DNA of 23,521 bases from Pseudomonas sp. (GCA_007117785.1 SKFV01000213.1:1-23521), one strand, 5' to 3'; counted from the stretch's first letter, positions 8,606-16,296 are shown. Numbers and translations are program-made. Notes: generated by a model from the letters alone, not told the origin.

Positions 8606-9079
8606 ATGCATATGATGCACGATCTTTACCTGGCCCTGCGCCGCCTGCAGCGGGCCAGCGAAATTCACGCCAAGCGGCTGGGCCGCAACAGTGGCCTGAC
8701 GCCGATCCAGCTGTTGATCCTGCACAGCATCAAGGCCATGGGCGAGGGCACCCTAGGCGACCTGGCCAAGCGGGTCAGCGTTTCCCAGGCCACCCTGAGC
8801 ACCATTATCGACCGGCTGGAAAAGCGCGATCTGCTGCACCGCATTCGCAGCAAGAGCGACAAGCGCAAAGTGCACTTGGCACTGACCGAGACCGGGCTGG
8901 CGGCGATTCAGGCCGAACCGGCCCTGTTGCCCAGTGAGTTTCTCGACAACTTCAGCGAGCTGCCTGACTGGGAACAGCTGATGTTGCTGGCCAGCCTGCA
9001 ACGCGTCGCCGGTCTGCTGGAGCATGGCCAGGATGGTATCGGCCCCAGTGCGTTATTCGAGCGCGACCACGTCGCCTAA
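8606..9079 (+). CDS. MarR-family transcriptional regulator
   Basis: A 157-residue winged-helix regulator. LTPIQLLILHSI (31-42) starts the DNA-binding core. The recognition region is LAKRVSVSQATLSTIIDRLE (53-72), followed by the wing with the SDKRKVHLALTETG motif (84-97), typical of MarR dimers that bind small aromatic ligands or oxidants. GGAG at 8596-8599 sits 6 bases before the ATG. The gene ends FERDHVA, and its TAA is formed by the left edge of an inverted-repeat element (9077-9266), so the original C terminus may have been different. The next gene on this strand is an aldehyde dehydrogenase with a dyad upstream, a plausible target. Family sure; ligand unknown. Confidence 0.9.
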   Translation: MHMMHDLYLALRRLQRASEIHAKRLGRNSGLTPIQLLILHSIKAMGEGTLGDLAKRVSVSQATLSTIIDRLEKRDLLHRIRSKSDKRKVHLALTETGLAAIQAEPALLPSEFLDNFSELPDWEQLMLLASLQRVAGLLEHGQDGIGPSALFERDHVA

Positions 9080-9266
9080 AGAGCCACTGAAAACTACCTG
9101 CGTTGCCTCAACTGCGTTAAAAGCAGCCTCATAATGCTCATTTACAACAGTAAACTGCGCTTATTCGGCTGCTTCTGCCTTGTTGAGCCTGCCTCGGCTC
9201 TGGCTCCTGCTTCGCCCTAACTCCTGCATCCATGCAGTCGTCGCCAACGTTTTCAGAGGCTCTTTA
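9077..9266. mobile_element. MITE-like element with 18-bp terminal inverted repeats
   Basis: The left end TAAAGAGCCACTGAAAAC (9077-9094) is the reverse complement of the right end (9249-9266) except for one base. The outermost TA on each side may be a TA target duplication. The 190-bp body has no coding capacity. Its centre is an imperfect long hairpin: AAGCAGCC (9121-9128) pairs with GGCTGCTT (9167-9174), with TTTAC-AACA-GTAAA at the tip. A small non-coding body with terminal repeats fits a non-autonomous transposable element. It abuts marR and supplies its stop codon. Confidence 0.75.
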
Positions 9267-9307
9267 CCATAGACAGAGAAGCACTTATTTACTGCACAAA
9301 ACCTTGG

Positions 9308-9547
9308 CAGTTTGGCTTTCGCTGACCGGTTCCGGACCGTTAGATGCCAGGCGACCGCCAGGGATGGCGGAAGCGCAGAAAATGCAGGAGCAATTTTCTG
9401 CGGTCATCTACGAGCCTACAGGGGTGAGGCAAACGTTTACGAAGCACTGCTTCGTGTGCAGCCGAACGACAGTCGATCTACGATCGGCTGGCCGGTCCCG
9501 AAGGGGGTTTACGGCGTGTCCGGAACCGGTCAGCGACAGCCAGACTG
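9308..9547. repeat. 240-bp element with 29-bp inverted ends and several internal hairpins
   Basis: The left arm (9308-9336, starting CAGTTTGGCTTTCGCTGACC) and right arm (9519-9547) match at 27 of 29 positions as reverse complements. Inside are four more perfect dyads: CCGCCA-GGGA-TGGCGG (9355-9370); GCAGAAAAT/ATTTTCTGC (9375-9401); ACGAAGCA-C-TGCTTCGT (9439-9455); CAGCCGA/TCGGCTG (9459-9490). I see no target-site duplication. It may be a MITE, a REP/ERIC-like dispersed repeat or a structured RNA. Its inverted ends differ from those of the neighbouring element at 9077. The short open frame across it does not look like a gene. Confidence 0.75.
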
Positions 9548-9729
9548 AGGCACAGAACCGATTTAATCAGTGACTCGCTTCACGTAGGCCATTCAAGAGC
9601 ACCCGCGTCAGCAACCCCACCATTTAATTCCCTGTTTCCCTTGCAGCCCCCCTCGGCATTTCTTAGCATGTTTGAAATATCAAACATTTGCGTGTCTTTT
9701 GCCTGACACCCATGTCATGAGGATTGCCG
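9548..9729 (+). promoter_or_regulatory. Upstream region of aldehyde dehydrogenase with 20-bp dyad
   Basis: The dyad at 9668-9687 is ATGTTTGA-AATA-TCAAACAT, perfect 8-bp arms, 42 bases before the ATG at 9730. TTGA-N4-TCAA cores are common in MarR- and TetR-type operators. No convincing -35/-10 pair can be fixed, though TTGAAA at 9672-9677 would place a promoter within the dyad. The remaining bases show nothing I can name. Confidence 0.55.
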
Positions 9730-11193
9730 ATGCAACTTGCCCGCCCTGACCTTTTCCGCCAACAGGCCTTTATCAACGGTAACTGGTGCGAAGCAAGCAG
9801 CCAGCAGCGCTACCAGATTGCCAACCCGGCAGATGGCAGCGCCCTCGGCAGCGTACCCAACATGAGCACAGCCGACGCCCGCGACGCCATCGCCGCAGCG
9901 CAAAAAGCCCAGCCCGCCTGGCGCGCCCTCAGTGCCAAGGAACGCAGCACTATTCTGCGCCGCTGGCATGCCCTGATGCTCGCCCATCAGGATGACCTGG
10001 CGCTGATCATGACCGCCGAGCAGGGCAAACCACTGGCCGAAGCGCGCGGCGAGATCGGTTATGCCGCCAGCTTTATCGAATGGTTTGCCGAAGAAGCCAA
10101 GCGTGTCTACGGCGACATCATTCCCGGTCATCAGGCCGACAAGCGTATTCTGGTGCAGAAAGAACCGGTTGGTGTTACCGCCGCCATCACGCCATGGAAT
10201 TTCCCCGCGGCCATGATCACCCGCAAGGCAGCACCCGCGCTGGCCGCCGGCTGTGCCATGGTGGTCAAGCCCGCGCCACAGACCCCCTATTCAGCGCTCG
10301 CCCTGGCCGCCCTGGCAGAAGAGGCCGGATTGCCGGCTGGCCTGTTCAGCGTACTGCCTGCCGACGCCGAGCGCGCCATCGAGATTGGCAACGAGCTGTG
10401 CAGCAATCCAATCGTGCGCAAACTGTCCTTTACCGGCTCAACCGCCGTGGGTAGCCAGTTGATGCGCCAGTGCGCACCCTCGCTGAAAAAACTCTCGCTG
10501 GAACTCGGCGGCAATGCACCCTTTATCGTCTTTGATGACGCCGACCTGGATGCTGCCGTCGAAGGCGCCATGATTTCCAAATTCCGCAATGCCGGGCAAA
10601 CCTGTGTCTGCGCCAACCGCATCTATGTACAGGATGCCGTCTACGATGCCTTTGCCGCCAAGCTCTGTGCCGCGGTAAGCAAACTGCAGGTTGGCAATGG
10701 TCTGGAAGAGGGCACCACCACCGGGCCACTGATCAACTCAGCGGCGCTGGCCAAGGTGCAGCAGCATCTAAAGGATGCCAGCGACAAGGGTGCCAAATTG
10801 CTGCTTGGCGGCAAGCCGCACAGCCTGGGTGGCAACTTCTTTGAACCCACGGTGATCAGCGAGGTCAACGCCAGTATGCAGGTGGCCCGCGAAGAAACTT
10901 TTGGCCCGCTGGCGCCGTTGTTCCGCTTCACCGATGAAGCGGATGTCGTCGCCCAGGCCAACGATACCGAATTCGGGCTGGCGGCCTATTTTTATGCCAA
11001 CAACCTGAACCGGGTATTCCGCGTGGCTGAAGCACTGGAATACGGTATGGTCGGCATCAATACCGGGCTGATCTCCACCGAAGTGGCGCCCTTTGGCGGC
11101 ATGAAGTCCTCAGGGCTGGGCCGCGAAGGTTCAAAATACGGAATCGATGAATATGTCGAGATCAAATACCTCTGCCTCGGCGGTATCGGCTAA
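9730..11193 (+). CDS. gabD: NAD(P)-dependent aldehyde dehydrogenase, succinate-semialdehyde (GabD) type
   Basis: A 487-residue soluble aldehyde dehydrogenase of the usual GabD length. Catalytic residues are visible: N157 in ITPWNFP, K180, E258 in LELGGN, C292 in NAGQTCVCANR, and E389 in EETFGP. The TCVCANR stretch and the GDIIPGHQADKRILVQKEPVGV region (given here as 22 residues' span 128-149) are typical of succinate- or glutarate-semialdehyde dehydrogenases. The ATG at 9730 follows GAGG (9719-9722) with good spacing; an in-frame TTG at 9724 is less likely. No GABA or 5-aminovalerate transaminase gene is nearby, so the substrate is open. A dyad upstream and marR beyond suggest local repression. 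ydbH starts 15 bases downstream and could be co-transcribed. Confidence 0.88.
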   Translation: MQLARPDLFRQQAFINGNWCEASSQQRYQIANPADGSALGSVPNMSTADARDAIAAAQKAQPAWRALSAKERSTILRRWHALMLAHQDDLALIMTAEQGKPLAEARGEIGYAASFIEWFAEEAKRVYGDIIPGHQADKRILVQKEPVGVTAAITPWNFPAAMITRKAAPALAAGCAMVVKPAPQTPYSALALAALAEEAGLPAGLFSVLPADAERAIEIGNELCSNPIVRKLSFTGSTAVGSQLMRQCAPSLKKLSLELGGNAPFIVFDDADLDAAVEGAMISKFRNAGQTCVCANRIYVQDAVYDAFAAKLCAAVSKLQVGNGLEEGTTTGPLINSAALAKVQQHLKDASDKGAKLLLGGKPHSLGGNFFEPTVISEVNASMQVAREETFGPLAPLFRFTDEADVVAQANDTEFGLAAYFYANNLNRVFRVAEALEYGMVGINTGLISTEVAPFGGMKSSGLGREGSKYGIDEYVEIKYLCLGGIG

Positions 11194-11208
11194 ACAGGCC
11201 TCTCGCTG

Positions 11209-13779
11209 ATGCGCCGCTCCCGGGCGCTGACGCTCAGAGTCGTTATCTGGGGCCTGTTGCTCCTGCTGGTGCTCGGCCTGTTGGCCGCCCAGCAGGCACA
11301 ACGCTGGCTGCAACAGCAGGGCATTGATGATCTGGGCATCGCCGGCGTGCACTGGCAGGCCGGTAGCCTGCATATCGAACGTCTCAGCCTGACCCGGTTG
11401 GATGACGACGGCTATCAGCAACTGATCATCCACGCACTTCGACTGCAGCCTGACTGGCGTGCGCGGCGCTTGCATCAGGCCAGTGCGGCCCAGCTCTGGT
11501 TATATCTCGACACCGACGACCAGGCCAGCGCCAGCCCGACCTTCAACCCCTTCGACCTACCCTTTGCCGCGTTGCGGGACACACGTCAGTGGTTGGCGCA
11601 ACTGCCTGATCAACTGGCCGTTGAACAGCTGAGCATGGATGTGCCCTGCGCCAATCAGCGCTGTCACTTACACGGTCACTTTATCCTGACAACCGAGGCG
11701 GAGCAGCTGCAACTGGACCTGCTGGTGCGGCACGCCGGCGAGCAATTGCACTGGCATAGCGAACTGGATATGCGCGAGCACACCCAGCTGCACAGCGCCG
11801 TTGACCTGAATAACCAGGCGCTGGCCCGCGTCGACCTGGCGTCCGGTGACCGTGGCCGGCAATGGCGTGCCAACCTGCAGGTACCCGGCTGGCCGGACAG
11901 CAGCGGCTTGCTGGCAGCCATGGCGCCCTGGCTGAACCGTGACGGCTGGCCGGTTGACCAGTTACCGCAGGGGGCCCGCATCAATGCCAGCGGCTTCTGG
12001 CAGGGTGAGCAGCCACCGGAAACGCTGGGCGATCTGCTGCGCGGCGAGCTGGCGTTGCAGGCTGATCTATCGCTACCCGAACCCTGGCCGGTGCCGGGTT
12101 ACGCGCAGGTGCAGGGTGAGGCGCATCTGGGCCTGGCGCACTTTGAACAGGCCTGGCAAATCTCGCAACTACAGGCCGATTTTCAACTGGATCAGTTACA
12201 GCACCCGGCTCTGGCCGAACTACCGGAATGGCTGCGCCCTGAAAGTCTGCAAGTGCGCGTGCGTGCCCGCGAAGATCAAGTTCTGGACTGGCAACAGTCG
12301 CTGGCCGCCGACCTCTCGCTAAGCAGCCATGGCCGCAGCCAACTGGCTTGGAATAGCCAGATACAACTGGACCTGGAGCCGGAATGGCATCTGATTTTTG
12401 AGCAAGGCGGGCTGGATTTCAATCTCGCCCGTCTGCAGCTGGATGACTGGCAGCTTGATGGCGTACAGCTACAGGGCGCGGCGCTGGCCGGGCAAGTAGA
12501 TGCGCAGCAGCTCCAATTACGCCCTGCACAGGCCGTCAATCTACGCGTGCAGCGACTGGAAAACACCGTGCTGGAGCTGGCCGCCAACAATCTGCAACTG
12601 ACCCTGGCTGATAACCGCCTGGTCTGGCCCCTGATAGCGGATAGCGCTCCGAGCCTGAACAGCCGCGCCACACTGCAAAGCAGCCGGCTGGAACATCCAC
12701 TGCTCAAACCCCAAGGCTGGAACGGCCAGTGGCAGCTGCGCTGGCAGAACAACACACTCTCGGCTGAGGGTCAGGCGGGCAACACCTCAGGTCTGAGCCT
12801 GCACAATACCGTGAATGTAGCGAACAACGGCAACTGGCGCGCCGAACTCAAGCTGGAAGAAATGTTTTTCCGTGCAGGCAACCCGCTGGCCGACAGCTTG
12901 ACCGACTGGCCGGCCCTGCTCAGCTTCTCTGCCGGTCGCCTGAGCGGCGACTTTGCCCTGCGGGGCAGCAGCGCCATCGACAGTCTGGGTGGCCAACTGC
13001 ATCTGCGTGGCGCCAATGGCATCTATGATCGCAGCATTTTCCGTGAGCTGAGCCTGCCGCTGCAGGTACAGCTGTGTGGCGAGCAACTCGAACTCGATAG
13101 CCAGCAGCTACGCATCAACGAGATCGAGCATGGCCTGACCCTTGGCCCCCTGCAGATCAGCGCCAACTACCGCACCCGTCTGGATGGCCTGCTGAGTGGT
13201 CGCGCCGAGATTGCCCAGGCCGAATTACAGGTATTGGGCGGGCGCGTCTGGCTGGAACCCGGCACCATCGACCTGGCCAGCAGCGAACAACTGCTGCCAC
13301 TGCAATTCAGCGGCTTTGAACTGGGTCGTCTGCTTGAGGTCTATCCTACAGAAGGACTGGTTGGCGGCGGCACTCTGGATGGTCAGCTACCGCTGCGCCT
13401 GCGTGAAGGTGGTTTCAGCGTTAGTGGTGGGCTGGTTCAGGCACGTGAGCCGGGTGGTAATCTGCAGTACCGCTCGGAGCGCATCAGTACCCTGGCGGCC
13501 AGCAACCCGGGCATGCGCGAACTGGCAGTAGCACTGGATGACTTCCGCTATACACTGCTGCGCAGTACGCTGGACTATCATGAAGATGGCACACTGTTGC
13601 TCGGGTTGCGTCTGGAAGGCAACAACCCGGCGTTGCAACAGGGGCGGCCGGTGCACCTGAACATACAGCTGGAAGAGGACATTCCGGCGCTGCTGGCCAG
13701 CCTGCAACTGAGTGGACAGGTCAGTGACATTATTCAAAAACGGGTTCAACAGCGCCTGCTTCAGCGCCAGAACCCCTGA
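11209..13779 (+). CDS. ydbH: YdbH-family AsmA-like intermembrane lipid-transport protein
   Basis: An 856-residue protein with one N-terminal membrane anchor (about residues 10-29, RVVIWGLLLLLVLGLLAA). A long periplasmic region of repeating beta-strand pattern follows, ending in the conserved YdbH-type domain (GLVGGGTLDGQLPLRL and following). Established knowledge: E. coli YdbH is an AsmA-like protein, partly redundant with TamB and YhdP, that bridges the envelope for phospholipid delivery to the outer membrane with lipoprotein YnbE and periplasmic YdbL. The next two genes are exactly ynbE and ydbL, which supports the call. The ATG at 11209 is preceded by only a weak ribosome site, so translation may depend on the upstream dehydrogenase gene 15 bases away. 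Confidence 0.88.
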   Translation: MRRSRALTLRVVIWGLLLLLVLGLLAAQQAQRWLQQQGIDDLGIAGVHWQAGSLHIERLSLTRLDDDGYQQLIIHALRLQPDWRARRLHQASAAQLWLYLDTDDQASASPTFNPFDLPFAALRDTRQWLAQLPDQLAVEQLSMDVPCANQRCHLHGHFILTTEAEQLQLDLLVRHAGEQLHWHSELDMREHTQLHSAVDLNNQALARVDLASGDRGRQWRANLQVPGWPDSSGLLAAMAPWLNRDGWPVDQLPQGARINASGFWQGEQPPETLGDLLRGELALQADLSLPEPWPVPGYAQVQGEAHLGLAHFEQAWQISQLQADFQLDQLQHPALAELPEWLRPESLQVRVRAREDQVLDWQQSLAADLSLSSHGRSQLAWNSQIQLDLEPEWHLIFEQGGLDFNLARLQLDDWQLDGVQLQGAALAGQVDAQQLQLRPAQAVNLRVQRLENTVLELAANNLQLTLADNRLVWPLIADSAPSLNSRATLQSSRLEHPLLKPQGWNGQWQLRWQNNTLSAEGQAGNTSGLSLHNTVNVANNGNWRAELKLEEMFFRAGNPLADSLTDWPALLSFSAGRLSGDFALRGSSAIDSLGGQLHLRGANGIYDRSIFRELSLPLQVQLCGEQLELDSQQLRINEIEHGLTLGPLQISANYRTRLDGLLSGRAEIAQAELQVLGGRVWLEPGTIDLASSEQLLPLQFSGFELGRLLEVYPTEGLVGGGTLDGQLPLRLREGGFSVSGGLVQAREPGGNLQYRSERISTLAASNPGMRELAVALDDFRYTLLRSTLDYHEDGTLLLGLRLEGNNPALQQGRPVHLNIQLEEDIPALLASLQLSGQVSDIIQKRVQQRLLQRQNP

Positions 13780-13797
13780 GACGGAGGAGCCTGGTTC

Positions 13798-13989
13798 ATG
13801 CCATGGCGTCGCATTGCGGTACTCATGACCAGCCTCTGGCTGCTGTCAGCCTGCACCCCTACGGTACAGCTGGCGGCACCCAGCGAGCCGATCAACATCA
13901 ATCTGAATGTGAAAATACAGCACGAGATTCTGGTCAAGATCGACCGCGAGCTGGATTCCCTGTTCAGTGAATCCAGTGGATTGTTCTAA
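13798..13989 (+). CDS. ynbE: YnbE-like outer-membrane lipoprotein
   Basis: A 63-residue lipoprotein. The signal peptide ends in the lipobox LLSAC with lipidated C19; the next residue is T, not D, consistent with outer-membrane sorting. The mature part contains INLNVKIQHEILVKIDRELD, typical of YnbE, thought to add strands to the end of YdbH's beta groove. A strong GGAGGAG (13783-13789) lies 8 bases before the ATG. It sits 18 bases after ydbH and 11 bases before ydbL, clearly one operon. Confidence 0.88.
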   Translation: MPWRRIAVLMTSLWLLSACTPTVQLAAPSEPININLNVKIQHEILVKIDRELDSLFSESSGLF

Positions 13990-14000
13990 GGAGCCCCGAT

Positions 14001-14345
14001 ATGCATCCAATTATTCGTTTCAGCGCCCTCTGGCTGGTCTTGCTGTTCAGCCTGCCGGCCCTGGCCATGAACCTGAACCAGGCGATGAACGCCTTGCCTG
14101 CCGCCAAGGAGGCCGGCCATCTGGGTGAGCAACCTGATGGCTATCTGGGCGTGGTCAACCCGGTGGGGCAGGCGCGCGAGATTGCCCGCCTGATCAATGA
14201 AGCCCGGCGCCAGGAATACCAGCGTCTGGCTGATGAGCACAGTGTGGATATTCGTGATATCCAGGCACGGGCCGGCAAGAAGGCCATCGAGCGCACGCCC
14301 AGAGGGCAATATATCCAGCTCAACGGGGTGTGGATGACGAAGTAG
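14001..14345 (+). CDS. ydbL: YdbL-family (DUF1318) periplasmic protein
   Basis: A 114-residue exported protein with a cleavable signal peptide (cleavage near ALA-M, residues 20-23). The mature domain has the DUF1318 signature, including GYLGVVNP and an INEARRQEYQRLA helix, and ends PRGQYIQLNGVWMTK. In E. coli YdbL modulates the YdbH-YnbE complex. AAGGAG (13988-13993) is well placed before the ATG. The last 26 bases overlap the 3' end of the convergent DUF3047 gene, so the two transcripts are complementary there and no terminator separates them. Confidence 0.87.
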   Translation: MHPIIRFSALWLVLLFSLPALAMNLNQAMNALPAAKEAGHLGEQPDGYLGVVNPVGQAREIARLINEARRQEYQRLADEHSVDIRDIQARAGKKAIERTPRGQYIQLNGVWMTK

Positions 14346-14979
14346 TCGGCAACCAGCGGATCGGCCCATACCAGCCCTGGATGGGCTGACCGCTGTTATC
14401 GCAATCGGTCATGATCGCCAGGCCGTCAATCTGCTTGACCTCTTCCCCATGCAGGGCCTGAAAATCCTCCCGCACATTGCGCTCTTCCCGGCTGACCTGC
14501 CAATCGCCGCTACCGCCGCTTTGCAGCGCCAGCATCTGCGCCTGGCGGGCAAAGGCATTCGGCCAACTGCTTGACGCTGGCTGGGCGCTGGACCAGACAT
14601 AATTCACCGCCCGAGTTCGCCAGCGCAGCAGGCCACCGTCCTTGACCACATAGAGTCGCACCGGGTAATCGTCGCCTGCCTTGCGGCGCTCATCAATATC
14701 CGTGAACACACCCTTGATTGCCCACTGCCACTGCAGGATAGGGGTTTCCGTCAAATCCACCGGCTGCTGCAGATAGAGGGCCGTGGCGCCGTCAACGCAG
14801 TCCGCCTGCAACCAGGCCTGACCATCACGCTCGACCAGGCTGTAGTCGGTTTGCCCGGCAAAATCGCGACGCTCCCAATCAAGCATATCAGCCGGCTGGT
14901 AGGTCTCTGCCACCGCCAGGCTGGCCAGGCCAAAACCAAACGCAGCGGCAAGGCTCGGCAAGCTAGCCCTTGTCATCAT
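14320..14979 (-). CDS. Secreted DUF3047 protein
   Basis: A 219-residue protein with a signal peptide (MMTRASLPSLAAAFGFGLA..., likely cut at AVA-ET). The body shows the DUF3047 pattern: LQWQWAIKG, AGDDYPVRLYVV, NYVWSS, VSREERNVREDF and IMTDCDNSGQ. The function of this family is not established; the fold is expected to be a beta-rich sandwich. I chose ATG 14979 (or 14976), since longer upstream frames encode arginine/threonine-rich shadow sequence of the neighbouring small gene and would bury the signal peptide. Its start overlaps the end of the small acidic gene by 17 bases, implying coupling. Its 3' end overlaps ydbL by 26 bases. Confidence 0.8.
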   Translation of the reverse strand: MMTRASLPSLAAAFGFGLASLAVAETYQPADMLDWERRDFAGQTDYSLVERDGQAWLQADCVDGATALYLQQPVDLTETPILQWQWAIKGVFTDIDERRKAGDDYPVRLYVVKDGGLLRWRTRAVNYVWSSAQPASSSWPNAFARQAQMLALQSGGSGDWQVSREERNVREDFQALHGEEVKQIDGLAIMTDCDNSGQPIQGWYGPIRWLPTTSSSTPR

Positions 14980-15172
14980 CGTCCGTCTGATCGTCGTCGG
15001 CGTGCGCTTTCTGGTAGCGCTCCCAGTCTTCCCAGTCATGTGGCGTACCCGCCTTGGGAGCATCCGGATGCAAGGCGCGCTGTAGCGCCTTGCCTTCCAG
15101 GCTGCTGGCCTTGTCTTCCTCGTCAGACTCTTTGTCGAGGCCGTACTTTTTCTTGAACTCGTCAATACGCAT
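14963..15172 (-). CDS. Small acidic conserved hypothetical protein
   Basis: A 69-residue cytoplasmic protein. It begins MRIDEFKKKYGLDKESDEED and has HDWEDWERYQKAH followed by an aspartate-rich tail (DDDQTDDDDKG). There is no signal peptide, membrane segment or known motif. The ATG at 15172 follows a strong GGAGGT; a longer in-frame start at 15223 would translate through an inverted repeat and is less likely. It is coupled to the DUF3047 gene by a 17-base overlap and follows the lipase foldase gene by 78 bases. I do not recognise a function. Confidence 0.7.
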   Translation of the reverse strand: MRIDEFKKKYGLDKESDEEDKASSLEGKALQRALHPDAPKAGTPHDWEDWERYQKAHADDDQTDDDDKG

Positions 15173-15181
15173 GCTCACCTC

Positions 15182-15209
15182 CGCATACTCAATGTTTAGT
15201 GAGTATGCG
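15182..15209. promoter_or_regulatory. Perfect 10-bp inverted repeat in leader of small acidic gene
   Basis: CGCATACTCA (15182-15191) and TGAGTATGCG (15200-15209) flank the 8-base spacer ATGTTTAG. The repeat abuts the ribosome binding site of the gene starting at 15172. In RNA it could fold over or next to that site. In DNA it is a credible dimeric-repressor operator. No clear promoter elements are seen around it. Confidence 0.55.
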
Positions 15210-15250
15210 CCGGAATAACCCAAACTACCTGCCGAGGGTGTTGCAGAATG

Positions 15251-16243
15251 TCATGGCATATCGAGCAAGGCACGCACGCGCAGTTGTTCGTGCTCGGCAA
15301 AGTTGCGTGCCAACAAGTCATCCAGCATTGCGGCCTGGTCACTGGGGGCCAGCCCCGGATGCTGCATGATCTGCTCGCGCTCGCTGGCAAAGCTGTCCAG
15401 CCGCTGCTGCCATTGCGCGCGCTGATCATCCAGCGCTTCAAGGCGTTCGGTAGCACGCGGGCCTACCAGCTCCATACGCAAGCTGCGTAGTTGATCCGGA
15501 CTACCACCCTCAGCCAGCAAGACCTGGCTCTGCTGGCGCAACTCAGCATGCAATTGTGGCAGCAGCAGCTCCTGTAATTCTTCCGGCAAACCATCACGCA
15601 AAGCTTCGATACGTTCACCACGCTCATCGGCAGTCAGTGTGGCATCCTGCGTTAACTGCATGCGTTGCAGGGTAAATCGGTGGTAAAGCTCTTCTTTGGC
15701 GAAAAAAGCCGCATGCGCCTCGGCACTGAATATACTGGCGCGCAAGCGCTGCACCGCATCTTCGCGGGCCAGCAGGGCGTTCAGGTCAGCGGCCCGCGGA
15801 TACGCCGTTTCCAGATCAACCACCGCCAGCAGATAACTCAGGTAATCGTCAAGCAAGGCTAGCGCCTGGCTTTGCGCCGGTTGGCCCAGGTTGCGCTGCA
15901 GATAGGCACGAATTTTCGCCTCGGCCTGCTCCTGGCTGACCTCACCCACGGTGGCCAGAAAGTAATCGAACAGATGGCGCAACTGGTCGGTAATCACCAG
16001 ATTACCCTGAGCATCCACCTCCAGCTGGCCATCCACCTCGGTATCACGTAGCGAGGGCGGCAAAGCTTCCGGAACGGCCGGCTGACGCCCGAGCATGGCC
16101 GCCGGGGCGGACGGGGCAGCCGTGTTAACCGGCAATGGTGCGGTAGCGAATGCGTGCTCGACGGGGGTATCGTCTTTACTCAGCCAACCGATCAAGAGCA
16201 CGGCGCTGAGCACGAAGGGGGTATAGATAACGAGTGCTTTCAC
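15251..16243 (-). CDS. lifO: Lipase-specific foldase (lipase chaperone)
   Basis: A 330-residue inner-membrane-anchored periplasmic chaperone, typical Lif length. A single N-terminal membrane segment (about 4-21) is followed by an Ala/Pro-rich linker (about 30-60). The signature RxxFDYF motif is RHLFDYF (R89, F92, D93, Y94), preceded by SLRDTEVDGQL. The rest is long helices of the clamp that wraps the lipase. It starts with GTG; AGGA lies about 8 bases upstream. It directly follows the lipase gene, its substrate, which it folds in the periplasm before type II export. A stable hairpin in the 53-base gap may lower foldase expression relative to lipase. Confidence 0.95.
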   Translation of the reverse strand: MKALVIYTPFVLSAVLLIGWLSKDDTPVEHAFATAPLPVNTAAPSAPAAMLGRQPAVPEALPPSLRDTEVDGQLEVDAQGNLVITDQLRHLFDYFLATVGEVSQEQAEAKIRAYLQRNLGQPAQSQALALLDDYLSYLLAVVDLETAYPRAADLNALLAREDAVQRLRASIFSAEAHAAFFAKEELYHRFTLQRMQLTQDATLTADERGERIEALRDGLPEELQELLLPQLHAELRQQSQVLLAEGGSPDQLRSLRMELVGPRATERLEALDDQRAQWQQRLDSFASEREQIMQHPGLAPSDQAAMLDDLLARNFAEHEQLRVRALLDMP

Positions 16244-16257
16244 GGGTCAGTCCTGTT

Positions 16258-16281
16258 GCCCCGGCAGCAGGCTGCCGGGGC
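16258..16281 (-). terminator. GC-rich hairpin between lipase and foldase genes
   Basis: GCCCCGGCAG and CTGCCGGGGC form a perfect 10-bp stem with loop CAGG. No U-run follows on the minus strand, so this is more likely a partial terminator or an mRNA-stabilising structure than a full stop. It lies in the 53-base gap between the lipase stop and foldase start. Confidence 0.55.
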
Positions 16282-16296
16282 GGGTAGTGCGGATTG

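Noticed and set aside
9232..9573. 113-residue open frame on the plus strand
   Set aside because: It runs across both inverted-repeat elements, its composition follows the repeat arms, and it has no ribosome site or recognisable domain.
14980..15165. Longer N terminus for the DUF3047 protein
   Set aside because: The added stretch is Arg/Thr/Ser-rich, out of frame with the overlapping small gene, and would bury an obvious signal peptide.
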